DNA of 64,000 bases, from NCBI GenBank assembly GCA_028564705.1, contig JAPXFQ010001662.1, positions 2,726,001-2,790,000 on the forward strand, given 5' to 3'. Of this stretch, positions 1 to 12,300 are shown piece by piece. The position numbers and the translations under genes were made by a program. The notes beneath the pieces are model-generated. The model worked only from the letters and a program-made list of their open reading frames with translations, searched no databases and was not told where the DNA came from. The number at the start of each line of letters is the position of its first letter. Position 1 is the stretch's first letter. Source of the stretch: Apricaphanius iberus. Lineage: Eukaryota > Chordata > Actinopteri > Cyprinodontiformes > Aphaniidae.

Positions 1-3000
1 ACAGAGGACCCTCGGCCAAACAGGAGTCTCAGCCGGAGGCTTTGATCACCACCTCAGCCCCCACCAACTCATCCAGCCCTTCTGGCCTCAAGTCGAAATC
101 CTCGGCAAAGCCCGACACCTCGGATGGCGAGGACTGGGGTCGGGAGCAGGAGGAGGAAGACGAGGAGGAGGACGATGACGACGACGAAGGGGATGAAGAT
201 TACGAAGCCCCCGGAGGCCAAACTGCTGGTGGCGCCGGGGCCAGCAGTCATTCGAGCACGGTGAACGAGTGGACCTGCCCTCAGTGTCAAACCACCTTCA
301 CAGACAACGAAGACTATCTGAGTCATGTGAAGATGGAGCATGGCAAGGTGGGGGTCTTGTTCTGCACATCACACTAAAACTGTAGCTTTAGTCAAACCAC
401 TGTGATCATATAAAAAAACACGTGTTTATTTGCCTCCTCTCTGGGTTTCCTCAGTTTCCCTGTCGTATCTGCGGCGGGACTTTCAGCACCTCCTCCAGCC
501 TGCGACGCCACGAACGAGTCATTCATGAGGGCAACAAAAGAATCTTCCATTGCAAGTGAGTCACCTCAGCTTTCATTTTAACACAAACATTTTAAGGTAG
601 CCGTCTCTTAGACTTTTAAGGTAGAACACCCAGACCTCACAGAAAAGTGACTAACTTACAGTAGTTACTCTATATATTAACCAGAGCTTCAATGTTTTTT
701 TGTCTTTTTTTAATGGCTGGACTCTGTTACGTCCAGCTCAAAATAGCTCTCGACGCATATCAGGATGGTTGTCTTGGTCACAAAAACAAACCCACTAGCT
801 ACATAAATGATTAAAAATGAACATTTCCATCCCAAGTTTTATTAAAAAACACGGAACTGTGGGGACTGAAACCCAGACGGGACCATGTCGTTACAGTGAA
901 ACAGCTACTGATCCAGTATTGTATTGAATTTAATTTTCCCCACACTTTATATTTGTTTTCATGGTAAATCTTATTTTAAAGGGACGTTTAAAAGTTACCA
1001 TGGTGTCCAGAGTGTTAATGGTCGGATGTTATTCATGTTGCTAGCGTGGTGTTACGTGGATGCTCCTAATAAAGTTTCCAGCACACGTTGGAATTAGATT
1101 TATTATATTTTAAGATGACGCTGTTGTTGCATTAATTAATTCACCAGTAATAATGGATGTCAATATTGTCTGATAATTAACCAGTCCGTTGTGGGAAAAA
1201 AACAATAGGGATCACTATTTTTAATGTAACCAAAAACCTTAATTTATAGGATCTCAGTACATTATATTAGTATTTCCCAAAGTCGGGGTCGGGACATTAT
1301 TTGGGGTCAAGAGTATATTACTCTGGGGTTATGACGTTATCTTCAAAAATTAACCTACATACCAAAAAAAAAAGATAAAGGATTTTTATTGTAGAAATCT
1401 TGTAAAAAGTAAGAAAGCAAGATTAAAAAATAAACTAAAGCTAAATATTTACCAATACAACAAATGTCAATGCAGATTGAGGTCATTGTAACACACTTTA
1501 CTTGTCTTGGTAAAAATGTTTGTATCGTAAGCCAAAAGTCGGGGTTGTGACCCATTTACATTTTTATTATTTGGGTCACAAGGTGGAAAATTTGTGAACC
1601 TCTGCATTAGTTTATCATTAGGGATGCACCGATACTGGTATTGGGTATCGGCCCCGATACTGCCTAATGCACTGGTATCGGTATCGGCTATTGTTAACCG
1701 ATACCATGAACAGATGCTTAAGATGAAGAAATACGGCAATAATTTCACAGAAAATATTAGTTTTTAACTTTTAAATTTAAGTTCTGTGGTCATTTTTATT
1801 CATATTTTATCCATCCATCCATTTTCTGAACCGCTTAATCTTCGAGGGGTCGCGGGGTGGCAGGTGCCTATCTCCAGCTGTCAACGGGCGAGAGGCGGTG
1901 TACACCCTGGACAGGTCGCCAGTCCATCACAGTGTTCTTTTAATTTAGTATTTTATTTAAAAAAAGTGAAAATTAGTTATAATTTAACCATTTCTTTTAT
2001 GTTTGATTATGGCTTTCAGCTTATGAAATAAAAATTCTTAAGTGAACTTTGCATCACAATCCTCTCAACTCTACGACTGGAATGTATATGCAATTGAAAT
2101 GTAATTACTTTTCTTGTAAAGTCCCTGTAACATCTGTTATATCTGTTACAAATTGGCGCTATATAAATGAAATTAAAATAAAATTATGCTTAAACCTGTT
2201 TACAGTTTTTCCTTCCACTGAACTTTCTTATAATATACTTTCATACAGCACTCTGGGATCAGATAGCTTCATTAAAATGTTGTGGATTATCCACCATATT
2301 AACTCCCTTTTTTAAGTTGAATTACTGAGGATCTTCTAATTTACTTGGTTATCTTTTCTTAAACAGCTCTCATCTTAAATTATTCCCTCTAGAATGTTCT
2401 AGTATGAGAACAATTGGCAATAAATTTTTCTACTCAAAGAGTTAAATTGTTTGTTACAAAATAAGTAAACTGTAGTTGGTCCAGAATTATATCATTATGC
2501 CATATTTTCACCACTAGAGGGCACTACATGTGTATGTTGTGTTAATATTTTACATCTCCTGTACAGGTTTTGCACAGAAGGCAAAAGAACATTTGGCAGC
2601 CGGTTCTTGTTGGACAAACATATCCGACTGCATCACAGAACAGACGGACAAGTAAGTAAAAAGTGTTTTCTTTCAGCAGGGTTGGTTTAGGTCGGGGTTC
2701 TGCTGCAGAAGTCATATCTGGCTTTTTTTTTTTAGCATATTACATTAACTGAAAATGCTTTTTCAGCCCAACAGCTGACTCGCGGCAAGAATCGTTTAAA
2801 TTAACTAAATTTCAAATTTCTAGCAAGAACAAAATTGCTATGAAGAACCCTATTTCTCCCTTTCAAATTCCCTCAATTTAGCTTTTTTGCCACATTTAAA
2901 TGTTCCAAATTAAACAAAGTGTTGATTTAAGACAAATAAAACCTGAGTAACTCATTCTTTAAATAAGTAACCTTAAGTTTATAAGCGGTTTTGGCTAGGG

Positions 3001-5581
3001 GTATGACGGTATAAGTATTTGTATTCAAATTTTTCGGTATGGCCTTGTCGGTTCAGTACGCAAGTGTACCAAAAGAATAAAGTTGTTTTCTGCCGTAACA
3101 CCTGCAGAGTGTTTATATGTGGAACTAAGAACGCAGCGCAACTTTAAAACTGGACACCAAAACGAAACCGAAAACACTCCCAGCTGTCATTAAACTCTTC
3201 TATGTGGGAACGTTAGTGGTTTTCTCATGCAGCTACAGCAGAAAAAGAAAGGTGGACCGAAACACAATATTGTCAGCAAACACATCTTTCAACAACCATG
3301 AGGTCCATAACAGGTTACGTACTGAGCTGAATGACTCACCTGAAACAATGTCAAGCTGAATGGAAACATCACAGATACTAGAGAAAAACAAGCTAATGTC
3401 CGCGCGGCTACCAGTAGCATCTAATCAGCCCAAACTACATCATTTGTATAAGATTTTCCTAACAGCTACTCATGATGCATTCAAGTAAAAGGTGGGAGAC
3501 TAGGCTGTGGAAATATCAAAACAACTGAGTAATTTGAGGTGGTTTTATCCTCATATTTGGGCAAAATAATATTTAAACATTTCTAAACATTAACACTTTT
3601 TTCAAGTGGTTATATTGTGTTCTACTTTGGCTATGTCAGCTTGTACTAATTCAAAAGTCATATTCCTCCCCGAAATGAAATTTAGTTGCCATGTTCCCTA
3701 GAGTTACATAAGTGAGAAATAGCATTCTTTTATTCAGTTTAGTCATTCTCGCAGTTCATTTGCCTTATCTTAGCATACACAATGTAAGTGAATGACAACA
3801 GCTAGCATACATTTTTAGTACAAATACTTAAAGTGCAACGTCAATGCATTTCACTGACTTTTCCCTTAAAGTTCCTTAAGATTACATCTGTTTTGAATCG
3901 ACACTATATAAAAACTGAACTGAATTGTAAGTAATGTTCAATTTACTCTAATTCCTTGGGTTTTTCTAGCTGAAATTGTCACCTCCAGGTTTATTTTATA
4001 ACAATATAAATATATACAATATAAATATAAAACACTAACTCTCGGGCATATGGCAACAGACTAAATTTCACTTGGGGATGGAATATCCCTTTAAATTGTA
4101 GAACATGACATAATCACGTTAATTTCAGGAATTGAAAGTAAGGAATTCAGGAAAGAAAAAGGTTCTTTGTTTAATGCTGATCAAAATGTATACATTTGTA
4201 TTTATTTTTCTTGATTAAAATGTACTGAACTGTGACTTTAAAACCGCATATATGTTTTGTAACCATATATGCCTAGTTTTGGCACCCTTGGCAGCCATAA
4301 CAAGCAGAAAGCGTTTGCTATAACAGGCGTCAAGTCTTTTCCATCGCTGTGGAGGAACTTGGGCCCAAATCACCAAATTGTTTTTCTTCAGCAATGTTGA
4401 TTCAATGTGGAGGTTTTAAAGCATAAACTGCATGCTTACTGGTCATACCCCAGTGTATCAAATTTAATTCCACACTTTAACTAGAATACTCTGAAAGCTT
4501 CATTTTAGGGCTTTTATTTTTTGAGCCGTTAAGAGGCGGAAGCTGCTTTATATCGCTGTCCTGCTGAAGAACCAATGTGTGCTTAAGCTCAGGAACAGAC
4601 GGTCGGAAGCTCTTCTGCGTGAGAGCAGAATTGATGGTTTTAATCAGTTACAACAAGTCATTCAGGTCCTGAAGCAGCAATGCAGTCATAGACCACAACG
4701 CTACCATGTTCCTCATTTGAAATGCTGCATTTTTTATAGAAGATCCAACAGAAGAAGCACTCCAACAAACTGGTCTCGCCAGTCCACACTATATTTTCCC
4801 AGAAGTCTGACAAATAGCCCTTTGTACACCAGCAGTGGTTTTGCACTTTAGTCTACTCCCTCTTTCTTATTGGTAGATCATGACTTTAACAGAACCTTGT
4901 TACTCTACAAGTTAAATGTGTCTATTTCAATCTTGTTGGCCTGGGGACTGAGTTTTTGTTGATAAGCCTGACTTTATTCCCCCTCAGGGTCCGCCTCTGA
5001 CCCGGAAGCGTGCAGCTACAGGAGGCGAGGGACCGGGCAGCGCCTCAGAACACGACGGTGAGGTCGGTCCGCCTGCAGCCAGACCAGCAGATGAGGAGGA
5101 AAGCGCCGCAGAGGACGGCGGAGGACCTGCAAAGAGAACCAGGGCGTCGGTGGCGTCCACGTCATCGGCGCCCGGCGAGCCGGAGGAGGAGGATAGTGTC
5201 TTCCGCTGCGTCCCTTGCGGCTTCTCCACGGAGGACGGCGCGGAGTTCCAGCGCCACATCCCGCAGCACCGGGGCGACACGGCCGCTTTCCAGTGCTTGC
5301 AGTGCGGCGTCTGCTTCGCGTCGGCCGGCTCCCTCAGCAGGCACCGCTTCATCACGCACAGGGTGCGAGACACGCAGGGCGACGCGGAGCGCGGCGCCCC
5401 CGGCTCGCCCAGCGCCTCCCCAGGCGCTTCCTCCCCGCTGGCACATCTGGAGGACGGAGACGGCAACCTGGGCTGCAAGGTTTGTGGGCGGCGCTTCGAC
5501 AAGGCGACAGACCTCAACACGCACTTCAGGACCCACGGCATGGCCTTCCTCACTGCGCACAAGACGGACAAGCCCCAGTAG
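1..5581 (+). CDS. znf687: C2H2 zinc-finger protein, ZNF687/ZNF592 family, C-terminal part (5' end outside window)
   Basis: Likely a nuclear zinc-finger transcription cofactor; ZNF687 and ZNF592 are known partners of ZMYND8. Four coding exons are visible: 1..347 (open from the window edge, codons start at base 3), 455..555, 2567..2651 and 4988..5581 (stop TAG). All junctions are GT-AG and the phases 0, 2, 0 join without a break. The first exon carries a serine-rich stretch, a long Glu/Asp run (about bases 145-205) and a C2H2 finger starting CPQC. Exon two encodes the CRIC finger and exons two/three the CKFC finger. The last exon holds three more fingers (CVPC, CLQC, CKVC) and ends in FLTAHKTDKPQ. 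The last exon is very GC-rich, unlike its introns. The C-terminal FRTHGMAFLTAHK layout suggests ZNF687, but ZNF592 is not excluded. The gene is convergent with aqp10. Confidence 0.82.
1268..1604. mobile_element. hAT-type non-autonomous transposon remnant
   Basis: The left end reads TTTCCCAAAGTCGGGGTCGG and the right end holds GTGGAAAATTTGTGAACCTC, which resembles its reverse complement, as in the common hAT ends of the form 'TTCCCAAA'. Flanking octamers CATTATAT (1260-1267) and CATTAGTT (1605-1612) match at 6 of 8 positions, consistent with a decayed 8-bp duplication. It lies in the intron between the second and third visible exons of the zinc-finger gene. Confidence 0.5.
1619..1720. mobile_element. 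hAT-type terminal fragment
   Basis: The segment starts TAGGGATGCACCGATAC and continues with repeated GGTATCGG motifs, typical of a widespread vertebrate hAT terminus. No matching opposite end is visible nearby, so this is a one-ended fragment. Confidence 0.5.
1806..1930. repeat. Dispersed teleost repeat with (ATCC)n edge
   Basis: Starts with ATCCATCCATCC, then TTTTCTGAACCGCTTAATC, GGGGTCGCGGGGTGG and GTACACCCTGGACAGGTCGC. This string recurs across teleost genomes as a short interspersed-repeat fragment. The exact family is not assigned. Confidence 0.6.
2118..2180 (+). repeat. LINE/SINE 3'-tail-like fragment
   Basis: Contains a decayed version of the teleost tail 'GTAACATCTGTT ... TTGGCGCTATATAAATGAAAT'. 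The same tail occurs more completely at 12590-12655, so this is an old fragment of the same family. Confidence 0.4.
2997..3075. mobile_element. hAT-type terminal fragment
   Basis: Begins TAGGGGTATGACGGTATAAG and continues TTTTTCGGTATGG and GGTTCAGTACGC, a recurrent hAT terminus in vertebrates. No partner terminus was found in the same intron. Confidence 0.45.
3850..3930 (+). repeat. LINE/SINE 3'-tail-like fragment
   Basis: Carries TTCCTTAAGATTACATCTG followed by CGACACTATATAAAAACTGA, a divergent copy of the CTTGAGATGACGTCTG / CGGCGCTATATAAATAAACT tail seen at 12600-12655. Confidence 0.4.
4262..4440 (-). mobile_element. DNA-transposon fragment, antisense coding remnant
   Basis: Read on the minus strand, the segment encodes a peptide like PPQRWKRLDACYSKRF followed by LVMAAKGAK, which resembles the tail of a Tc1-like transposase. 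No intact frame or terminal repeats are visible. It lies in the intron before the last zinc-finger exon. Confidence 0.35.
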
Positions 5582-6665
5582 GGTGCGCAGCGTGGAGACG
5601 GACTGGGCTGTAGAACATGAATGTTGATGAAACACTTCTTTTTTTTTTTTTTGGTCAACCAGAAACATTTCACTCTACAGCGCCTCCTCTTTGCGACTGT
5701 AGCTGCATGTTTGATCTCTTTACACCTGTGCTAGTCTTATTAGAAGCTCTTCCGGGGTAAAAAGCCTTTATATCAGCCATTTTTTTTACCTGTCATTTCC
5801 AATCCTCTTCACCGACTGTATACACACATTTCGTCTGCACGTCGCCTCGCACTCACGCTGCCTTCCTCAAACTCCTCTCGCCTTTTTAACCCCGAGGCAT
5901 TCCGAAGCAGGCCGACGAAACTGCTAAAGGAGAGACGTCCCGACAAACTGACAGATTTTTTTTTATTTCGCAATATTTATTTATACTAAACGCGTCACTG
6001 CTGTTTGTATCTTAGAGAGTGTGTGCAACAGAAACACAAGAAGAAGAGGTTACAGGAAGTCTGTGACCTGGTTGGTGTGAATAATTTGTGATGTTAATCG
6101 TTAAAGCTAGAAAAAAAAAAAAAGAAGAGAGCTCAGACTTCCTGTCAGTAGTATCAGTGTACAAGTTTTTGCCATGTAAATACATGCAAGTACACCAAGA
6201 AAGCGTTCTGGTTTTAGTAACTTCCTATAATGTGAATATGTGTAGTATTTGTACTTGTACTGTTCCACATCCCCCCACCTCCCAAAAAAAACAAAAAAAC
6301 GGTTAAAGTCAAAAGGATCAAAGTAACCCCTCCCAGTTAGTTACATGTTGTAATAAAGCAGAGGGGAAGCACGTGTGTCGTCTTAACGTGTATCAAATCA
6401 AAGGTTTCTATTTAAGACGGTTCTTTTGTAACTCCAGGATCAGTCCTTGCTGTACCCACTTTTTCTTTTCTATGTTTAAGCCCCTCACACCAACATGATG
6501 GAGGTCTACGAGTGGACTTTGTATCTTTTTTATATGTCATATCATATTTATATAGCTCTATAGTGGCGATATCATGTCATTTTATTTCCCCATGGTTGTG
6601 GTCTGCTTGCTAAAATGCCATACACTTATGTGCTGTTTGGAAATAAATGTGGAAAGTATCTAAAA
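5582..6665 (+). other. 3' UTR of the zinc-finger gene with two candidate poly(A) signals
   Basis: This is non-coding sequence after the TAG stop. AATAAA hexamers lie at 6352-6357 and 6642-6647, and either could end the transcript. The UTR contains T-rich runs (5637-5652) and an A-run with GAAGAAGA (6110-6128). The end is inferred from the second hexamer, not observed. Confidence 0.5.
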
Positions 6666-7091
6666 TGTGCACAAGTTTCATTGAGGTCTTATTTAAAGTG
6701 TGAAGGAATTCTGTTAGAAAAGGAGGAATTGTAGTTTTAAGTCAGAAAACTAGTGGGATTTGTCCCATTTTTTTAATGGTCGATCAGAACATGTGAACTT
6801 GGTCTCAGCCTCTGATTCTGTGTTAATTTAGTTTAGAAATAAACTGGCAAAGCGGAGGGCTGTTCCACAAAGTGAGCAAAAAAAAAAGTTTAAAATACTT
6901 GCTTGATTTAGCATAATGGTTCGCTCCAGCCTTATTCGGTTACACCAACGAAGCTTGGGTGAATTCAATCCCTGCCGTTTAAAGCGAGGCTTAAGCAAGA
7001 CTCGTGTGCCGACGCTACATTAAAGGCACCCCTTTTTAATCGATGTCAGATAAATGAGAATGGAAAGAAATGAAAGATCCACGTTCTTTAG

Positions 7092-7150
7092 TGCTGGGCG
7101 GATCGATCCAAATATCGTATCTGTATAGGATCGATACTCCTCGAGTGATA
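7092..7150. mobile_element. hAT-like terminal fragment
   Basis: Reads AGTGCTGGGCGGATCGATCC followed by clustered ATCG motifs, like the CTGGGCGAT-type ends of hAT elements. One-ended and decayed. Confidence 0.35.
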
Positions 7151-7738
7151 TTGATTCTATACTATGTTTCCCTCTTGTTTGCAATGCTGCTGTTTCAACA
7201 TAAAGGAAACAGTCAAGTCGCCATTACACATTATTTCTATTTTCACCTGTTTTTGTTTGAGAATTTAATTTAATTTTTGTATTGTAGTTTCTAAACCGTA
7301 CTTGTTTTAATTTGTTCGCTGGTTGCATGCACTTTTTATTTAAGTTGGAAAGATCTGATAATAAAGCATTTTTCTATTTAATCATAAACTTTGTCCTAAT
7401 TCTGTCCTGGGTTTGAACCATTCAATGATAAGGATTAAAAAAACGAAACATCACAAAAATTGAAATTTATAAATTCAATGACGCAGCCACCTCATTTTTG
7501 AAGAGTATCAGTGATACTGGCCCATATTCACTCTCTATCAGCGTGATACCAAAATATGCAGTATTGCACACCAATAGTGTTCTTCTCCCAGGCAGAGAAA
7601 GACTTATTAATGCAGCTTATGAGCCTCACTATTACATCATTATCAATAAGTGGAACACCAGCGACATAAAAAAAAAAGGTTGTTATGCTGCATTGTGTAA
7701 TGTGAATTAGGTGATGCTATTACACGGACGGTTTAGAG

Positions 7739-8089
7739 CAGCGATGTCAAACTCATTTCCATTTTGGGCCACATCAAGCTGATGAATATTCTTAAAGGGC
7801 CGGTTGTGGCAGAAAGAATTGATAAAACTCAAATAAACTTTTAAAATCACCTTCCACATTTCAAAAATTATGTCTTAAAACTATGTTATAATCCTAAACA
7901 ACTTTACATATAATGTGATTAAAGACTGTTTAAATAAACACTGATTTTATTTTACTATTAAAATTGTATCGGTTGCACAAAAATGAAACTTAAATTTTCT
8001 ATCTATAGGGATCTCTAGAGTTTAGAGGGTCACATAAATGGCCATGTAGGGCCGGATTTGGCCCCCGGGCCTTGAGTTTGACACGTGTG
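7739..8089. mobile_element. hAT MITE (351 bp) with perfect 8-bp target-site duplication
   Basis: Flanked by identical octamers GTTTAGAG at 7731-7738 and 8090-8097. The left end is CAGCGATGTCAAACTCATTT. The right end, reverse-complemented, is CACACGTGTCAAACTCAAGG, so the inverted ends share TGTCAAACTCA. There is no coding capacity, so it was mobilised in trans. Confidence 0.88.
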
Positions 8090-9373
8090 GTTTAGAGTGT
8101 GACAGTGAGCACTGAGAAGTGCTTCTAACTAAACTTCTTAATTCATGTTAATAAATCATCACATCGTTGGGTAGGGGAATAAACTCTGAAGTCTGCTGGG
8201 AATTATTAAAAGCAGATTATATGTAACATGACTGAAAATAGCTGACAATTAAATCATGTTTAAACACATTTAACCTAAGGATGTAAAAATATTTAAATAA
8301 CCGTGTCAAGCCTTGCAAATGTAAAGTCACATTAATAAAGCATTTCCTTTTATATGTACATTTTGCTACTAGATGCAGGGTACTATAAGACTATTTTAAC
8401 ACATTTAGACATGACAGCATGTTGATTTTATGGGTTCATCTTAGACAAAAAGTGACTTAGTTGTAATTATTAATAATGCTTGGTGTCAGGGGCAACATGA
8501 GTAAATACATTCATCTTCTAAACGGTGAAAGTAAAATATAATTAGAGCTACATTTCAACAGATAATGCCTTACATTACATAATTGAGACAAACAGAAAAA
8601 TGCAGGTGCTACAACAAATTTTAATAACCTTATATGGGAGGGTGGATGTGGTGAGCGAAGAGCAGCAGAATCCCAGTCTTGCAGAATGACATCACATGGG
8701 TCGTCATCAATCATATTCGTCAAGCTAAAACAAGCTTCACAGCTAACCTGCCATGGAGCAGGCTTGTCCAAAAGCCTATGTTGCCATGAATGAGCGAGGC
8801 TTCAGGTTAGCCTCATTCATGGAAATTAATCTGGGGAAATAGAGCCAGGATTGTCAAAGTAAAACTGGCTTTTGAGATTAGCTCACTTTGTGGCATAGCC
8901 CTCATACATAGGCTAGCTTGTTTCATTAGAAATAATCTGAATAGACAAAGATCATGTGGCGTTCCTCTAGGCTTGATTATTGGCCCCCAGTTTCTCCATT
9001 TTCTGCATGCTTCACCTTGGCTCCAATTAGAGAGTAATATAGGATGACTAGGTGTACAAATCCCAATGGTTTTACAGTCACAACTGAAATGTGTTCACCT
9101 TGAATGAGACATAAATCTCGTAAACAGTCTTTGGATTGCATTATTCTAAAGTTCAGGACTAAATGTTTTTAAACCACCCAATGAGCTCTTAAAAATGCCT
9201 CAATAAGTTTATGATCATGATTAAATAGCTATAAAAGTAATAACACTTTCCAAGGAAACACCATATAATTATTAGTCTTCCTCCAAGGAACCCGAAGGCT
9301 GATAGTTTACTGATAGCTTGTTTAACAGATAATAGACTCCCTCAATCAGATCCTTCAATAGGTCAGCTCTCCT

Positions 9374-12300
9374 TCAGATTGGCAGCTGAGCAGGTTTTCT
9401 ACCATCGGGCTCCACCCCCTCCAGCTCCAGATCCTTTCCCTCAGTGGCTTCATGAGATGAAGACTGGATCTCAGAAGACAGGGGTGGATGGTGGAATTCA
9501 ACCAGCAGTTCATAGATCAGAGTCCCCAGCAGCGCGCCGATGCAGGGGGCGACTAACGGGACCCACCACCAACCGCCTCCAGCCCTGAGACAACCATTTC
9601 AAAAATGAAATGACATGTTTAGATGGATAAACAGTGAGGATGTTTTGGGAGTAATGCCAATAAAAACAAACCAAAAACTGACTTGAAAACGTCCTCTCCC
9701 CAGCCAGCAATGTAGGTAAAGAGCCGAGGTCCAAAATCCCTTGCCGGGTTCAGAGCATAGCCACTGTTCGAGCCCATGGAGATGCCGATAACAAGCACTG
9801 CGGCACCAGCCAGGAGCGGCTGAAGATAATCGGGTATGGAGGTGTTCCTCTGGTCCCCCAGAGCCAGGATACACAGCAGCAGGGCAGCGGTGCCAATCAC
9901 CTGCATGACATGAAAATATTTAGGGGGTAACACCCCAATAATGCTTTCATGTTTACACACCAACGGGGATAAGTTCGAAGCAGGTCTGAGCTCAAAGCTG
10001 GTTTCTTCTATGGTTTCCGGGGGATTTCAGTTAATATAATCTGTGCAACACATCTGGTACAGGTGGGAGGAGTTTGGAAGTCCATGGTGAATGACTTCCG
10101 TATGGCTTCGAAGCGATTCTGGTCCACCATCCGGGGTGGTGGTGGTGGGGGGGGATCACACTTCTGAACCTCCCTGGTAAGGTCTATTCAGGGGTTCTGG
10201 AGAGCAGGGTCAGACGGATAGTCGAATCTCGGATTCAGGAGGAACAATACGGTTTTCGTCCTGGCCGTGGAACACTGGACCAGCTCTGCACCATCAGCAG
10301 AGTCCTGGAGGGTGCGTGGGAGTTCGCCCAACCGGTCTACATGTGTTTTGTGGACTTGGAGAAGGCTTGTAATGAGGGCTGTAAGGTCCCTGTACAACTG
10401 GTGTAAGAGTTTGGTTCTGACCGCCAGCAGTAAATCTGGCTCGTTTGCACTGAGAGTTGGACTCCGCCAAGGTTGCCCTCTGTCAATGATCCTGTTCATA
10501 ACATTTATGGACAGGATTTCTAGGCGCAGCCAAGGTGTTGAGGGGATTTGTTTTGGTGGCCTCAGGTTCGGGTCTCTGCTTTTTCGCAGATGATGTGGTC
10601 TTGTTGTCTTCATCTGAATGTGATCTACAGCTCTCGTTGGAGCAGTTCGCGGCCGAGTGTGAAGCGGCTGGGATGGAGATCACCAGAAAAGGGTAGGGTG
10701 CCTTTTTCGGGTCGGGGATGGAGTCCTTCCTCAAGTGGAGGAGGTTAAATATCTGGGGGTCTTGTTCATGAATGAGGAAAAAAAAATGGAGCAGGAGATC
10801 GATAGATGGATTGGTAAGGAGGGGGCTCAGAGTAGAGCCTCTGCTCCTCCACATTGACAGGAGTTAGTTGAGGTGGCTCGGGCATCTGGTCAGGATGCCT
10901 CCTGGACGCCTCCCTGGTGAGGTGTTCCGGGCACGTCACCAGGGACTTTCCTGGGAATGCCTCGGGATTCCTCCCGAGGAGCTGGCCCAAGTGGCCGGGG
11001 AGAGGGAAGTGTGGGTCTCTCTGCTTAAGCTACTGCCCCCGACCCCGGATAAGTGGAAGAAGATGGATGGATGGATGGGTGGACATTTGGCACCAACATG
11101 GGTCCTACTTTGTACCCAAAATTGTACCTAAAAATTTTACTTCCTACCTTGTAAAATACTAAATACTCCTGACTGTATTTCTACGAGCAATTATATGACG
11201 GTAGATACATTTAGGGAGATTGTAATTCCATCTGACCTGGTCCATGATGCCTCCCCACAAACTGAGGTATTCAGCCGGATAAGTGCAGAATATCCCTGCT
11301 GTAGCCGTTGGACCCGTCACAGTCAGCTGACCCCCGCTGTACCTCTGGATGGCGTCTGCAAACGTTCACATCATTTCATTTAAAAACGCTTAAAGATTCA
11401 CAACCAAGTTTGAAGACGTGACAATTATCAGATCAGTGTGGAAACGATGTGCATTTTAGTCAAACTCGGTCGTAAATTTTGTTCACAACAATTGAGTCAC
11501 TGTGAGCAATATAGATAAAAGTAGCAATAAAAATAGATTCAGATAAGCATCCATATTTCCATCTTATGAATATCAGAGATGAGATAAGGAGATGTAGAGC
11601 TGTTAAAAGTACTTTTCCCCCTCGTCCCCAAAAAAATGTCTCCGATTATCAAATGAATGTAGATAAACAAGTAAAACTATCCAAACCAACCTGACTGTGT
11701 AAAAGTAATCGCCCCCTAAACCTAATAGCTCTGTCGCTGATGTTTGTCAGAGCTGAGTCTCTGTGGAAGATTATTTGTCCACTCTGCTTTGCAGAATAGT
11801 TCAAATTTAACAATATTTGAGAGACTTTGAGCATTAACTTCCTGTTTTGGTTCATTCACAAAATAAGTGTAATAATACCACTCCAATCATGTCATCTCTT
11901 CACTGGATTCCTGTTTGTTTTTAAGTTGAAGATTTTATTGATGATTTTTAAAGAGTTTTTAATATATATATATATATATATTTTATCAGATCCATTTAAT
12001 ATGCATTTATCCAGCAAGACAACTGTCAACAGAACAGTTTGTCTCATCTGTTACAAAAACAAAATTGAAATCTAGAGGTGATTGAGCTTTTTACTGTAGC
12101 CGCTCCCAGACTATGAAGTTACTTTCCTGTTGACATATGTAGGCCTCAGACTAATGAATGTTTTAAAACAATGCAGAATATTTATCTTTGTTTTCTTTGG
12201 CTTTTAATTCGAGCAAACTATGCGAGCGATTCTCTTTTGTTTCTATTCTCTAATTGATAAAAACATTTGTAAAATCCTGTTACCTCCACCAAGGATGTAA

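Larger units (their letters stand above)
6666..9373. other. Intergenic region between the convergent zinc-finger gene and aqp10
   Basis: No coding frame with family resemblance was seen. The spacer holds a hAT-like fragment near 7092-7150, a complete hAT MITE at 7739-8089, and AT-rich sequence that must include the aqp10 3' UTR. No obvious AATAAA on the minus strand was noticed close to the aqp10 stop; an ATTAAA lies at 8611-8616. Confidence 0.5.

Noticed and set aside
4984..5673. Long open frames on both strands (132-229 codons) over the last zinc-finger exon
   Set aside because: They are shadows of the GC-rich exon. Only the frame ending at 5581 contains C2H2 fingers and joins in phase with the upstream exons.
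10188..10854. Minus-strand frames of 123-141 codons
   Set aside because: They are antisense to the Rex3 reverse transcriptase remnant, whose motifs are on the plus strand.
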